DNA from: an uncultured Flavobacteriales bacterium
GTDB lineage: Bacteria; Bacteroidota; Bacteroidia; Flavobacteriales; BACL11
Length of the DNA stretch: 64,000 bases
Assembly: GCA_905478765.1 (NCBI GenBank)
Contig: CAJQJY010000006.1
Location: 62,001-126,000 of the forward strand
Reading direction: 5' to 3'
In this document: positions 1 to 8,642 of the stretch, piece by piece
Position numbering within the stretch: position 1 is the stretch's first letter
How the letters are laid out: each line of letters opens with the position of its first letter
Program-made: the position numbers and the translations under genes
The notes under the pieces: model-generated
Seen by the model: only the letters and a program-made list of their open reading frames with translations
Told to the model about the DNA's origin: nothing
Database searches by the model: none

Positions 1-251
1 AGATGAAAAGTTAGAGATGCTATTTTATCTAATCTGAAAAGCTTTCGTTTAATAAGATTATAAATCATATTATAAGTAAGTAGAATAAGAATCCCTTCAA
101 ACCACCATTTACTAAAAATTAAAGCTTTTGATGTTGATCTTCCAAAGTCATTCTCAATGAAAGTAGCATAACCAATTGCAAAAGCAAAAAGCAAAATTAA
201 AATAGTCATCAATTTCATTGAAGAAAGAAACTTTATTACTTGATTTATCAT
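1..251 (-). CDS. Cytochrome c biogenesis protein (ResB/CcsA type), N-terminal fragment
   Basis: The reading frame opens at an ATG at 251 and runs off the left edge, so only about 83 N-terminal residues are visible. They start with a membrane segment (FLSSMKLMTILILLFAFAIG) followed by ATFIENDFG and KWWFEGILILL. That pattern of IENDFG and W-W-F/E is typical of the start of the large fused ResB-CcsA proteins of Bacteroidota, which export haem and attach it to apocytochromes c on the outer face of the inner membrane (system II). It is divergent from the DUF2520 gene at 314. The family call rests on recognition of this N-terminus only; the CcsA WWD haem-binding part lies outside the window. Confidence 0.72.
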   Translation of the reverse strand, partial: MINQVIKFLSSMKLMTILILLFAFAIGYATFIENDFGRSTSKALIFSKWWFEGILILLTYNMIYNLIKRKLFRLDKIASLTFH

Positions 252-288
252 ATCAAAAATTTTATGCAGCAAAATTACTAATATTTAT

Positions 289-296
289 TAAGTTTG
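289..296 (+). promoter_or_regulatory. Bacteroidota -7 box (TAagTTTG)
   Basis: TAAGTTTG matches the Bacteroidota -7 consensus TAnnTTTG and lies 17 bases before the ATG at 314. It supports that ATG as the start of the DUF2520 gene rather than a longer upstream reading that would begin before the promoter. No clear -33 TTG was found. Confidence 0.5.
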
Positions 297-313
297 TAAT
301 CAAATTAAATGAA

Positions 314-1066
314 ATGAAAGATATCATTTTAATAGGCTCAGGAAATGTTGCCACACATCTAGGAATTAATTTAAAAGATAACAATTTTAATATTGTTCAA
401 GTAATAAGTTCAACTTTAAAAAACGCTAAAAGTCTTGCAACTAAACTAGATTCTGATTTTTCAAATAATATTTCTGACCTAAAAAAAGCTGATTTAATAA
501 TTATTGCTGTATCAGATAACGAAATTGGAAATATTGCAAATCAATTAAACAATACTCCTATAGTTCATACATCAGGAAGTGTTGGAATGGAAGTATTTAA
601 AAACAATAATAATGCTGGAGTTTTTTACCCATTACAGACTTTTAACACAAATATTGAAGTTGCTTTTAAGGAAGTTCCGATTTGTATAGAAGCAAACAAT
701 AAAGATTTTGAAGTAGAAATTATCAAACTTGCTCAAAACATTTCTGATAATGTAATAAAAATGGATTCTAAACAAAGAAAACAACTGCATATAGCAGCAG
801 TATTTTCCTGCAATTTTACTAATCAAATGTTCGCAATATCTGATGATATTTTAGAGAAATCCAATATCGATTTTAATTTACTTTTACCTATAATTAAACA
901 AACTGTAAAAAAGCTTAAAACAAAAAAAGCAATTGAAGTTCAAACTGGTCCTGCAAAAAGAAAAGATCTTGAAATTATTAAACAACATCTCAACCTAATT
1001 TCAAATAAAAAAAACAAAGAGATTTACAAGCTAATTAGTGAGTCTATTATCAAAACTCATGAATAA
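314..1066 (+). CDS. Rossmann-like / DUF2520 domain protein
   Basis: The 250-residue product begins MKDIILIGSGNVATHLG, a classic N-terminal NAD(P)-binding GxGxxA turn at residues 8-13. The layout matches the Bacteroidota family that joins an F420-dependent NADP reductase-like Rossmann domain (about residues 1-120) to a helical DUF2520 domain (about 125-245, with the KQRKQLHIAAVFSCNFTN segment). By fold it should be a dehydrogenase related to 6-phosphogluconate or ketopantoate reductases, but no substrate is established. The ATG at 314 was chosen because it puts the glycine-rich turn near the N-terminus and follows a -7 box at 289; a frame extension up to 218 would overlap the divergent gene. 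It overlaps the next gene by 8 bases, suggesting co-translation. Confidence 0.85.
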   Translation: MKDIILIGSGNVATHLGINLKDNNFNIVQVISSTLKNAKSLATKLDSDFSNNISDLKKADLIIIAVSDNEIGNIANQLNNTPIVHTSGSVGMEVFKNNNNAGVFYPLQTFNTNIEVAFKEVPICIEANNKDFEVEIIKLAQNISDNVIKMDSKQRKQLHIAAVFSCNFTNQMFAISDDILEKSNIDFNLLLPIIKQTVKKLKTKKAIEVQTGPAKRKDLEIIKQHLNLISNKKNKEIYKLISESIIKTHE

Positions 1067-2021
1067 ATTTTTAGAATTTACAAAACTAATTAGGTTTAAA
1101 AACTTAGTGATGATTGCTCTTACACAAGTGTTATTTAAATACTCTTTAATAAATATGTATTTAGAGAATTTCTCCCTTAATAGTTTTCAATTTATCATTT
1201 ACCTTTTGGCTCTATTACTTGTTGTTGCGGGAGGGTATATTATTAATGATATTTATGATATAGAAACTGATAAAATAAATAGAAAAGAAAATCAGATTGT
1301 TGGAAATTCAATATGTTCAAAATCTGCATTCAACTTTTATTATTTACTTAATTCTCTAGCATTTTTATTTGGATTTTATATTGCATTTTCAATTGGAAAA
1401 ACTGCTTTCGGATTTATATTTATTTTCTTTGCATTTAGCTTATGGAGGTACTCAAAGCAACATAAAACTTCTTTTGCAATTGGAAATTTTCAAGTAGGAT
1501 TTCTAACAGCTTTAAGCATCCTAAATCTTATATTATTTGATTTAGTTCCTATCGGAATAAATAATGAAAATGGCTCATTAATAATATCAAAAATAATTAT
1601 ATTTTATGCAGGATTCTCATTTTTAACAACTCTAATAAGAGAAATTGTTAAAGATATAGAGGACTTAGAGGGAGATCAAAAAATTAATGCAAAAACATTA
1701 GCAATCACTTATGGATTAAAAAAATCAAAAAACATTGTTCTGGCTTTGACAACTGTAACTATTTTTTGTATAACATATTTTCAATACTTTCAATATAGTG
1801 TTATTTCTACCCAATTTGAGTATGAAATCTCTATTTGGGGAGTAAATGACATCTCAATTATTTATACTCTTTTACTGCAAGGTTTATTTCTTTTTTTTAT
1901 TTATAAAAGTTTTAAAGCAATAAATAAAGAAGATTTTCATTTTTTAAGTATACTTAGCAAAATTATCATGTTGGTTGGAATACTCTCAATTCCAGTTTTC
2001 ACTTTTTTACATCAAAACTAA
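1059..2021 (+). CDS. UbiA-family prenyltransferase (geranylgeranylglycerol-phosphate geranylgeranyltransferase-like)
   Basis: This 320-residue polytopic membrane protein carries both aspartate-rich motifs of UbiA prenyltransferases: NDIYDIETD at residues 63-71 and the later KDIEDLEGD, which bind the prenyl diphosphate through Mg2+. The family transfers a prenyl chain to an acceptor. Bacteroidota homologues are usually named geranylgeranylglycerol-phosphate geranylgeranyltransferase by similarity to the archaeal lipid enzyme; the true acceptor here is unknown. The ATG at 1059 overlaps the previous stop by 8 bases; a GTG seven codons earlier is possible. The stop overlaps the maf ATG by one base (TAATG), so the three genes look like one transcription unit. 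Confidence 0.82.
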   Translation: MNKFLEFTKLIRFKNLVMIALTQVLFKYSLINMYLENFSLNSFQFIIYLLALLLVVAGGYIINDIYDIETDKINRKENQIVGNSICSKSAFNFYYLLNSLAFLFGFYIAFSIGKTAFGFIFIFFAFSLWRYSKQHKTSFAIGNFQVGFLTALSILNLILFDLVPIGINNENGSLIISKIIIFYAGFSFLTTLIREIVKDIEDLEGDQKINAKTLAITYGLKKSKNIVLALTTVTIFCITYFQYFQYSVISTQFEYEISIWGVNDISIIYTLLLQGLFLFFIYKSFKAINKEDFHFLSILSKIIMLVGILSIPVFTFLHQN

Positions 2022-2605
2022 TGCTTACAGAAAAACTAAAGAAATACAACATTATACTTGGCTCAGCTTCTACTAGAAGAAAACAACTCCTCAAAGGAAT
2101 TGGTTTGAATTTTTCAATAAAAATTACTGACAAAGAAGAGTCTTACCCAACTGACTTAAAAGATGTTCAAGTTGTGGAATTTCTTGCAAAACAGAAAAAT
2201 AAATTTCTATCCAAAGGATTAAAAAGTAATGAATTATTAATAACAGCCGACACAATTGTTAGTCAAAAAGGTAAGATTTTACACAAACCAAAAGATAAAA
2301 ATGATGCTAAAAATATCCTTTTTAATTTATCAGGAAATAGCCACAGAGTAATAACAGGTGTTTGTATAAAAACATTATATAAGGAGGTTACATTTTCAAC
2401 AATTACCACTGTTCATTTCAATAAGTTAGCAGATATAGAAATTGAATATTATATTAATAAGTTTAAGCCATTTGACAAAGCTGGATCATACGGAATACAA
2501 GAGTGGATTGGGTATATTGCAATTGCAAAAATTGAGGGTTCTTACAATAATGTTGTAGGGCTACCAACTGCTGATTTATACCAAAATTTAAAATTATTCA
2601 TCTAA
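2021..2605 (+). CDS. maf: Maf family nucleotide pyrophosphatase
   Basis: The 194-residue protein has the Maf signature set: GSASTRRKQLL near the N-terminus, the ADTIV segment with the catalytic aspartate, the HKPKD loop, and GSYGIQEWIGY followed by VVGLPTADLY near the C-terminus. Maf proteins hydrolyse non-canonical or canonical nucleoside triphosphates (dTTP/UTP or 7-methyl-GTP) to monophosphates and act as house-cleaning enzymes linked to division arrest. Length is normal for the family. It starts in a TAATG overlap with the UbiA gene and ends about 15 bases before the promoter of the export genes. Confidence 0.92.
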   Translation: MLTEKLKKYNIILGSASTRRKQLLKGIGLNFSIKITDKEESYPTDLKDVQVVEFLAKQKNKFLSKGLKSNELLITADTIVSQKGKILHKPKDKNDAKNILFNLSGNSHRVITGVCIKTLYKEVTFSTITTVHFNKLADIEIEYYINKFKPFDKAGSYGIQEWIGYIAIAKIEGSYNNVVGLPTADLYQNLKLFI

Positions 2606-2620
2606 GGGATCTAAAATTCT

Positions 2621-2628
2621 TATCTTTG
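2621..2628 (+). promoter_or_regulatory. Bacteroidota -7 box (TAtcTTTG) for the export operon
   Basis: TATCTTTG fits TAnnTTTG exactly and sits 15 bases before the ATG at 2644. It implies a short leader of about ten bases and argues against the upstream TTG at 2626, which lies inside the box. Confidence 0.6.
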
Positions 2629-2643
2629 CAACAAAACCAAAAA

Positions 2644-3423
2644 ATGTTAAAGCTTAAATTTAGTTCAATTAACAAAATATTAATCGTTTTAATTGTAGTG
2701 CAGTCCTGTACACCAATGAAAAAGATCACTTATCTTAATAAAAATCAAAATAGTGAATGGGACGTATCTCCTATACCACCAAAACATCATTTAGAAATAG
2801 GTGATATTTTAATGGTAAAAGTAATCAGCAGGAATGAAGAATCAAATAATCTATTTAATATTGAAAGCAATACAAATAGTGGAAATCCTACACTTACTGC
2901 CGCAAATCTATACTTAAACGGTTTTACTATTAACCAAGAAGGGAATATTGACATACCTAATGTTGGAGAAATATTTGTGCTCAATCAAACATTAGAAGAA
3001 GCCGAGCAAACAATTATTAAAAAAGCAGAGAACTACTTAATCAACCCTTTTGTAGTTGTGAAGTTAGCTAACTTTCAGTTTACAATTCTTGGTGAAGTAA
3101 ATAATTCAGGAAGTTTTCCTGTCTATAAAGAAGGTCTAACAATTTATGATGCAATTGCAATGGCAGGAGGAATTAATGATTACGGAAACCTTACAAAAAT
3201 TAAGATTATTCGATCTAAAAATAATAAAAAACAAATTCATAAAATTGATTTAACTTCAAGTGACATTTTAACTTCAGATTTTTTCTATTTAAGAAATAAT
3301 GATTTAATTTATGTACAGCCTCTTAAATTTAAAGGATTTAAAAAGTCACAATCTCAATTACTACTTTCAGCATTAACAACTTTTGCAGTTTTGTTTAATG
3401 TATATTTAAAATTCTCAGAATAA
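2644..3423 (+). CDS. Polysaccharide export outer-membrane lipoprotein (Wza-like)
   Basis: The 259-residue product begins with a lipoprotein signal (MLKLKFSSINKILIVLIVVQ) and a lipobox cysteine in VVQSC, so it should be a periplasm-facing outer-membrane lipoprotein. The body contains a Poly_export domain (HHLEIGDILMVKV onward) and a SLBB-type domain (FTILGEVNNSGSFPVYKEG, IYDAIAMAGGI). It ends in a hydrophobic stretch. Such proteins form the outer-membrane export channel for capsule or exopolysaccharide. The autokinase gene begins four bases after the stop, the usual Wza-Wzc pairing. No glycosyltransferases or flippase are adjacent, so the exported polymer cannot be named. Confidence 0.9.
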   Translation: MLKLKFSSINKILIVLIVVQSCTPMKKITYLNKNQNSEWDVSPIPPKHHLEIGDILMVKVISRNEESNNLFNIESNTNSGNPTLTAANLYLNGFTINQEGNIDIPNVGEIFVLNQTLEEAEQTIIKKAENYLINPFVVVKLANFQFTILGEVNNSGSFPVYKEGLTIYDAIAMAGGINDYGNLTKIKIIRSKNNKKQIHKIDLTSSDILTSDFFYLRNNDLIYVQPLKFKGFKKSQSQLLLSALTTFAVLFNVYLKFSE

Positions 3424-3427
3424 ATTT

Positions 3428-5818
3428 ATGATTGAAAATCAAAATCAACAAGAAGAAACTATTGATATTAAAGCCCTAATTCTGAAATACTCTCAATACT
3501 GGTATTTCTTTTTACTTTCAATTTTATTTTTTGGCTGCTTAGCCTTCCTAAGTAACAGATTAACAGTTCCTGAATATAGCGTTTCAACGACATTACTAAT
3601 TCGAGATGATAACAATACACAGCTTGGAGCCGAAAACCTATTAGAAGGCTTAGAGCTGTTTAGCGGTAAGCAAAACATAAAAAATGAAATTGTCATTTTA
3701 AATTCATATACAAGTACTGAAAAAGTTATTAGAGAACTTAAACTTGGACTTAGTTACCATCAACACGGATTTTTTCAAACAAATGAACTGTTTGAAAACT
3801 CACCTATAACTGTTGAACTAGATTCTAATCACAACCAAATAACCGAGACTATATTTAAGATTGAAATCCTTAATGAAAATGAATTTCGAGTATTAGCCAC
3901 TACAGATGATTTATTTCCTTACAACTTAATAACTGAAAAATTTGATAAAACATTATTAGCAAATATTGACCTTGATAGAACTTACAAATTTAATGAAGAA
4001 ATCAAATCTGAATTCTACTCATTTTTAATAAAGAAAAGTATCTTTTTTAATTTAGATAAAATCAAAAAAGGAAGACTGAGCTATTCTTTTAAACTTCACC
4101 AAAACAGGAAGTTAGCACACAATCTTATAAATGACATTATCATTAATCCTATTAATAAAGAAACATCTATTCTAAAACTGAGTATTGAAGGTAAAACACC
4201 TAAGAAAAATATCATTATTCTTGATAAAGTTACTGAGATATACATTAGAAGTGGCTTAGATGAAAAGAATATTATGGCAGTTAATACCATATATTTTATT
4301 GATGATCAGCTTGCTATAATTCAAGATTCATTAACTAATATTGAAAATCAAATCAAAATTTTTAAACAGCAAAACGCTAATCTTGATTTGGTGGACAAAG
4401 AGTTTGGTGCATTTTTTCAAAAACAAAGACTAGATAACACACTCTCGGAGCAATCTGTAAACATTAGATATTACAAATCATTATTATCCTACTTAAGAGA
4501 CGATAAAAACACAAATTCAATTGTGTCACCAACTTCAATGGGAATCAGTAATCCTGAGTTAAATGGTCTGATCAATCAGCTTTTGCAACTTTATGCTAGT
4601 AAAGGCGAATTACAACTTACAACAACCAAAAAGAACCCTGCTTATCAAGCTGTTTTATCACAAATAGAACATACTAAAAATACTATCATTGAAAATGTAA
4701 GAAACCTAATTGCTTCTGCTACAATTTACGAAACAGATCTTAAAAACAGAATCAATACCTTTAATTCAAAAATCAGTAATTTACCAGCAGCTGAAAAAGA
4801 ATATATTATCTTAAAAAGAAAATATGAATACAATGAGCAAACAGCAATTTATTTACAACAAAAAAGATATGAAGCATCACTAGCAAAAGCAGGTACAGAA
4901 TCAGATCATAAAGTAATAGACCCTGCAAGATTAGACTCAGAAATACCAATAAAACCGAGAAAAAGTTTAGCTTATTTTATTGCTATTTTACTTGGTTTCC
5001 TTATTCCAATTGCAATTATTTCATTAAGAGATTTCTTTAGTGACACTATTTCTAGTAAATCAGACTTAAATAATGCTTCTAATATTCCAGTTTTAGGTTT
5101 AGTTGGACATAGCGATAAAGCGACAAGTATGGTTGTTTCTACTGCTTCAAAATCAATTATAGCAGAATCATTTAGATCATTAAGAACTAATATTCAATAT
5201 TTAGCTGCGGAAAAAGTAAAAAAAGTAATTACAATTACATCATCAATTGGAGGAGAAGGAAAAACATTTACTGCTATGAATCTTGCAGCAATATTTGCGT
5301 TATCAGGGCATAAAACTATTTTAATTGGTGGTGATTTAAGAAAACCTAAACTTCATGAGGATTTTAATATAAACGATGACACAGGCTTAAGTAGTTATTT
5401 AATACATAAGTCATCATTACAAGATGTAATTACTAAAACTGAAATTGAAAGCCTAGAAGTTATTGGATCAGGCCCTACTCCACCTAACCCAGCTGAACTT
5501 TTAGATAGCCCAAAAATGCAAGAATTAATAACTGAACTAAACAAGACTTACGATTATGTTATTATTGACACACCACCTATTGGACTAGTTACTGATGGTG
5601 TAATCTTAATGCAACATGCTGACATTAATTTATATGTAGTTAGACATGGATACTCAAAAGCAAAATCATTAAGTATAGTTAACAACTTATACGAACAAGA
5701 ACAAATTAAAAATGCTCATTTTATTATCAATGATTTTAAATATTCATCTTCAGGATATGGCTATGGATATGGCTATGGATACGGGACATCAGGATATGGT
5801 TATTATGAGGAAGAATAA
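3428..5818 (+). CDS. Polysaccharide co-polymerase / tyrosine autokinase (Wzc-like)
   Basis: The 796-residue protein has a Wzz-type N-terminal domain with a membrane segment near residues 22-42, a long coiled-coil periplasmic region, a second membrane segment near residue 515, and a cytoplasmic BY-kinase domain. The kinase shows Walker A (GGEGKTFTAMNLA, near residue 610), Walker A' (ILIGGDLRKPK) and Walker B (YVIIDTPPIG). The extreme C-terminus is a tyrosine/glycine cluster, the expected autophosphorylation tail. It should work with the upstream lipoprotein to control polymer length and export. The tail is encoded by a short DNA repeat at 5753, which could let tyrosine number vary. Confidence 0.93.
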   Translation: MIENQNQQEETIDIKALILKYSQYWYFFLLSILFFGCLAFLSNRLTVPEYSVSTTLLIRDDNNTQLGAENLLEGLELFSGKQNIKNEIVILNSYTSTEKVIRELKLGLSYHQHGFFQTNELFENSPITVELDSNHNQITETIFKIEILNENEFRVLATTDDLFPYNLITEKFDKTLLANIDLDRTYKFNEEIKSEFYSFLIKKSIFFNLDKIKKGRLSYSFKLHQNRKLAHNLINDIIINPINKETSILKLSIEGKTPKKNIIILDKVTEIYIRSGLDEKNIMAVNTIYFIDDQLAIIQDSLTNIENQIKIFKQQNANLDLVDKEFGAFFQKQRLDNTLSEQSVNIRYYKSLLSYLRDDKNTNSIVSPTSMGISNPELNGLINQLLQLYASKGELQLTTTKKNPAYQAVLSQIEHTKNTIIENVRNLIASATIYETDLKNRINTFNSKISNLPAAEKEYIILKRKYEYNEQTAIYLQQKRYEASLAKAGTESDHKVIDPARLDSEIPIKPRKSLAYFIAILLGFLIPIAIISLRDFFSDTISSKSDLNNASNIPVLGLVGHSDKATSMVVSTASKSIIAESFRSLRTNIQYLAAEKVKKVITITSSIGGEGKTFTAMNLAAIFALSGHKTILIGGDLRKPKLHEDFNINDDTGLSSYLIHKSSLQDVITKTEIESLEVIGSGPTPPNPAELLDSPKMQELITELNKTYDYVIIDTPPIGLVTDGVILMQHADINLYVVRHGYSKAKSLSIVNNLYEQEQIKNAHFIINDFKYSSSGYGYGYGYGYGTSGYGYYEEE
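5753..5784 (+). repeat. 12-bp tandem repeat encoding the Tyr-Gly tail
   Basis: The 12-base unit GGATATGGCTAT occurs twice in a row (5753-5764 and 5765-5776), followed by a partial third copy (GGATACGG). It encodes alternating Gly-Tyr residues in the autokinase tail. Repeat length is a multiple of three, so slippage would add or remove tyrosines without a frameshift. Confidence 0.85.
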
Positions 5819-5916
5819 AACTAGCAATAACCACTAATATTAAAAGCCCAATTTTATTGAACTTTTTCTTTCCATAATTATTTTATTTTTATCAGTTTTG
5901 CAAAAAATTTAAAAGT

Positions 5917-7125
5917 ATGAGTAACAAGACAGGAACACCAGCAAATAAAATACAAGATTTACAGTTTTTTGGAGAGTTCGGAGGGGTAAACCCATCCATT
6001 ACAGATTCATCAACTTTTACCTATTTAGCAGGTAAAACTATGGGAGATGTATTTGATGGGTTACAAGAAGGTTGTTATCTTTATTCTCGTCATACTAACC
6101 CATCAACTTCTTATTTAGGACAAGCAATTTCCGTAATGGAATATACAAAAGGAGCTATTCTTTCAGCATCAGGAATGAGCGCAATTACAACTACACTTTT
6201 GCAATGTTGTAGCTCTGGGGATGAAATAATTAGTAGTCGTACAATTTATGGTGGTACTTATGCTTTTATGAAAAACTATTTACCAAAGTTCAACATCAAA
6301 ACAACTTTTGTAAACACAACTAAACTTGAAGAAATTGAAAATGCAATTACTGAAAAAACAAAAGTAATTTATTGTGAAACAATGAGTAATCCTTTATTAG
6401 AGGTTTCAGATATTAATGCTATTGCTGTAGTTGCAAAAAAAAATGGTATTAAATTTGTAGTTGACAACACCTTTACTCCTATGATTTTTTCTCCAGCAAA
6501 AATGGGAGCTGATATTGTGATTCACTCATTAACAAAATTTATTAATGGCACTTCAGATACTGTTGGTGGAGTTGTTTGTTCTGATGAAGAGTTTATTGGA
6601 AGTATGATTGATGTAAATTCAGGAAGTGCCATGCTTTTAGGTCCTACTATGGATTCTGTTCGTGCAGCAAGTATTCTTAAAAACATCAGAACACTTCATT
6701 TAAGAATGAAAAAACATTCTGAAAATGCCCAGTACTTATCTGAAAAATTCCAAACAGATGGCTTGAGAGTAATCTATCCAGGATTAGAAAATCATCCTCA
6801 GCACGAAATGATGAAAAACAGCATGAATGACGGATTTGGTTTTGGGGGTATGTTTGTTCTCGATACAAAAACTAAAGAAAAAGCAAATACTTTAATGGAA
6901 GAAATGCAAAATAACAACCTTGGTTATTTAGCTGTAAGTTTAGGGTTCTACAAAACATTATTTTCTGCTCCAGGGTTATCTACTTCATCTGAAATACCTG
7001 AAGAAGAAAGAGAAACAATGGGGCTTTCTGATGGATTAGTTCGTATCTCAATCGGACTAGATAATGACATTGAAAGAACTTACAATACTATGGTGGATTG
7101 CATGAAGAAGGTTGGGATTTTATAG
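5917..7125 (+). CDS. Trans-sulfuration PLP enzyme (methionine gamma-lyase / cystathionine gamma-synthase family)
   Basis: The 402-residue protein belongs to the Cys/Met metabolism PLP-dependent family. Visible marks are YSRHTNPSTSYLG near the N-terminus, SASGMSAIT (phosphate-binding region), VVDNTFTP with the PLP-ring aspartate, and HSLTKFINGTSD with the Schiff-base lysine. These enzymes cleave or form C-S bonds in methionine, cystathionine or O-acetylhomoserine. Members with this N-terminus in Bacteroidota are often called methionine gamma-lyase, but the substrate cannot be fixed from motifs. It is flanked by intergenic gaps of 98 and 71 bases and so looks monocistronic; the sequence before it has only an imperfect -7 box. 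Confidence 0.85.
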   Translation: MSNKTGTPANKIQDLQFFGEFGGVNPSITDSSTFTYLAGKTMGDVFDGLQEGCYLYSRHTNPSTSYLGQAISVMEYTKGAILSASGMSAITTTLLQCCSSGDEIISSRTIYGGTYAFMKNYLPKFNIKTTFVNTTKLEEIENAITEKTKVIYCETMSNPLLEVSDINAIAVVAKKNGIKFVVDNTFTPMIFSPAKMGADIVIHSLTKFINGTSDTVGGVVCSDEEFIGSMIDVNSGSAMLLGPTMDSVRAASILKNIRTLHLRMKKHSENAQYLSEKFQTDGLRVIYPGLENHPQHEMMKNSMNDGFGFGGMFVLDTKTKEKANTLMEEMQNNNLGYLAVSLGFYKTLFSAPGLSTSSEIPEEERETMGLSDGLVRISIGLDNDIERTYNTMVDCMKKVGIL

Positions 7126-7196
7126 ATCAATGTAATAAAATTTTAGCTTAATACAACATTAATTTTTCTTTTATCTTTACGCCTTAAATCAATAAG

Positions 7197-8642
7197 ATGA
7201 CAGATAAAAAAACGCCTTACTTTTTCGCACTTTTACCAATTATAGTATTAGTTGCACTTTTAGCATATAATGTAGTCTTATATGGAGACAATTCTCTTGG
7301 GGGAGCAAATCAATTAGCTTTACTTTTTGCAGCAGCAACTGCATCAATAGTAGGAATAAAATTTGGAGCAAAATGGAAAACTATCCTTGATGGAATAAGT
7401 AAAAATATTTCGAGTGCAACTCCCTCGTTAATTATCTTATTGTTAATTGGGGCGTTAGCAGGAACCTGGCTCTTAAGTGGAATTGTACCTGCAATGATTT
7501 ATTATGGATTGCAAATTTTAAGTCCGGAAATATTTTTGTTTGCCACAGCAATTATTACAGCCATTGTTTCTCTTACAACAGGAAGTTCATGGAGTACTAT
7601 TGCTACTATTGGAATTGCTCTTTTAGGAATAGGACAAGCACTTGGGATGCCTACAGGGTTAATTGGTGGAGCCATCATTTCAGGAGCTTACTTTGGAGAT
7701 AAAATGTCTCCACTTTCTGACACAACAAACCTTGCACCTGCTATGGCTGGTACAGATTTATTCACTCATATTAAATATATGATGTACACAACTATTCCAT
7801 CATTTGCAATTACGCTTATCATTTTTTTAGTAATTGGATTTACTTTTGAATCATCAGTAAATCAAGATATAAATATGCTTTTATCAGCTATTTCTAATTC
7901 ATTCAACATAAGTGGGTGGCTCTTTTTAGTTCCAATTTTGGTAATTGCACTTATTATTAAAAAAACTCCAGCCATTCCAGCATTATTAACAGGAACACTC
8001 TTAGGAGGTATCTTTGCAATAATTTTTCAACCAGAAGTGGTGATGTCAATTACTAATTCTGAATCATTAAATATAAGGTCGGCTTATATGGCTATTATGA
8101 ATGCAATGGGAAGTGATATTGCAATTACAACAGATAATAAAATGATAAACAACTTACTTTCCACTAGCGGAATGTCTGGGATGCTAAACACTATATGGCT
8201 TATTATTTGTGCTATGATTTTTGGGGGAGCAATGGAAGCAACATTACTTCTAAGAAGAGTTGCTGAGCCAATAATAAAATATACTGATAGTACAGGAAGT
8301 TTAATTGCAACTACAGCCGGAACATGTGTCTTCTTTAACATTACAGCCTCTGACCAATATTTGGCAATTGTGGTTCCTGGGCGTATGTTTGCCAATACTT
8401 ACAAAGAAAAAGGATTAGCTCCTGAAAATTTAAGTAGAACTTTAGAAGATAGCGGAACCGTTACTTCAGTACTTATCCCTTGGAATACTTGTGGAGCAAC
8501 TCAATCAGCAGTTTTGGGTGTAGCAACCTTTGCTTATTTGCCTTTTTGTTTCTTCAATCTTATTTCACCACTTATGACAATTGCTTATGGTTTGCTGGGA
8601 ATTAAGATTAAAAAGCTAGAAAATAAAATAATTATTGACTAA
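7197..8642 (+). CDS. nhaC: Na+/H+ antiporter, NhaC family
   Basis: This 481-residue polytopic membrane protein shows the NhaC layout: an N-terminal membrane segment (PYFFALLPIIVLVALLAYNV), a conserved TGSSWSTIATIGIALLGIG motif, the SGAYFGDKMSPLSDTTNLAP segment with charged residues within the membrane, and a C-terminal ITASDQYLAIVVPGRMF region. NhaC proteins exchange cytoplasmic Na+ for protons. A near-consensus -7 box (TATCTTTA, 7172-7179) precedes it. The stop overlaps the stop of the oppositely transcribed cysteine desulfurase gene by four bases, leaving no room for a separate terminator. Confidence 0.92.
   Translation: MTDKKTPYFFALLPIIVLVALLAYNVVLYGDNSLGGANQLALLFAAATASIVGIKFGAKWKTILDGISKNISSATPSLIILLLIGALAGTWLLSGIVPAMIYYGLQILSPEIFLFATAIITAIVSLTTGSSWSTIATIGIALLGIGQALGMPTGLIGGAIISGAYFGDKMSPLSDTTNLAPAMAGTDLFTHIKYMMYTTIPSFAITLIIFLVIGFTFESSVNQDINMLLSAISNSFNISGWLFLVPILVIALIIKKTPAIPALLTGTLLGGIFAIIFQPEVVMSITNSESLNIRSAYMAIMNAMGSDIAITTDNKMINNLLSTSGMSGMLNTIWLIICAMIFGGAMEATLLLRRVAEPIIKYTDSTGSLIATTAGTCVFFNITASDQYLAIVVPGRMFANTYKEKGLAPENLSRTLEDSGTVTSVLIPWNTCGATQSAVLGVATFAYLPFCFFNLISPLMTIAYGLLGIKIKKLENKIIID

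Noticed and set aside
218..313. N-terminal extension of the DUF2520 protein
   Set aside because: It would overlap the divergent cytochrome biogenesis gene, starts upstream of the -7 box at 289 and adds 32 residues not expected in the family.
8639..8642. Terminator between nhaC and the cysteine desulfurase gene
   Set aside because: The genes overlap tail to tail by four bases and I found no stem with a T-tract at the junction.
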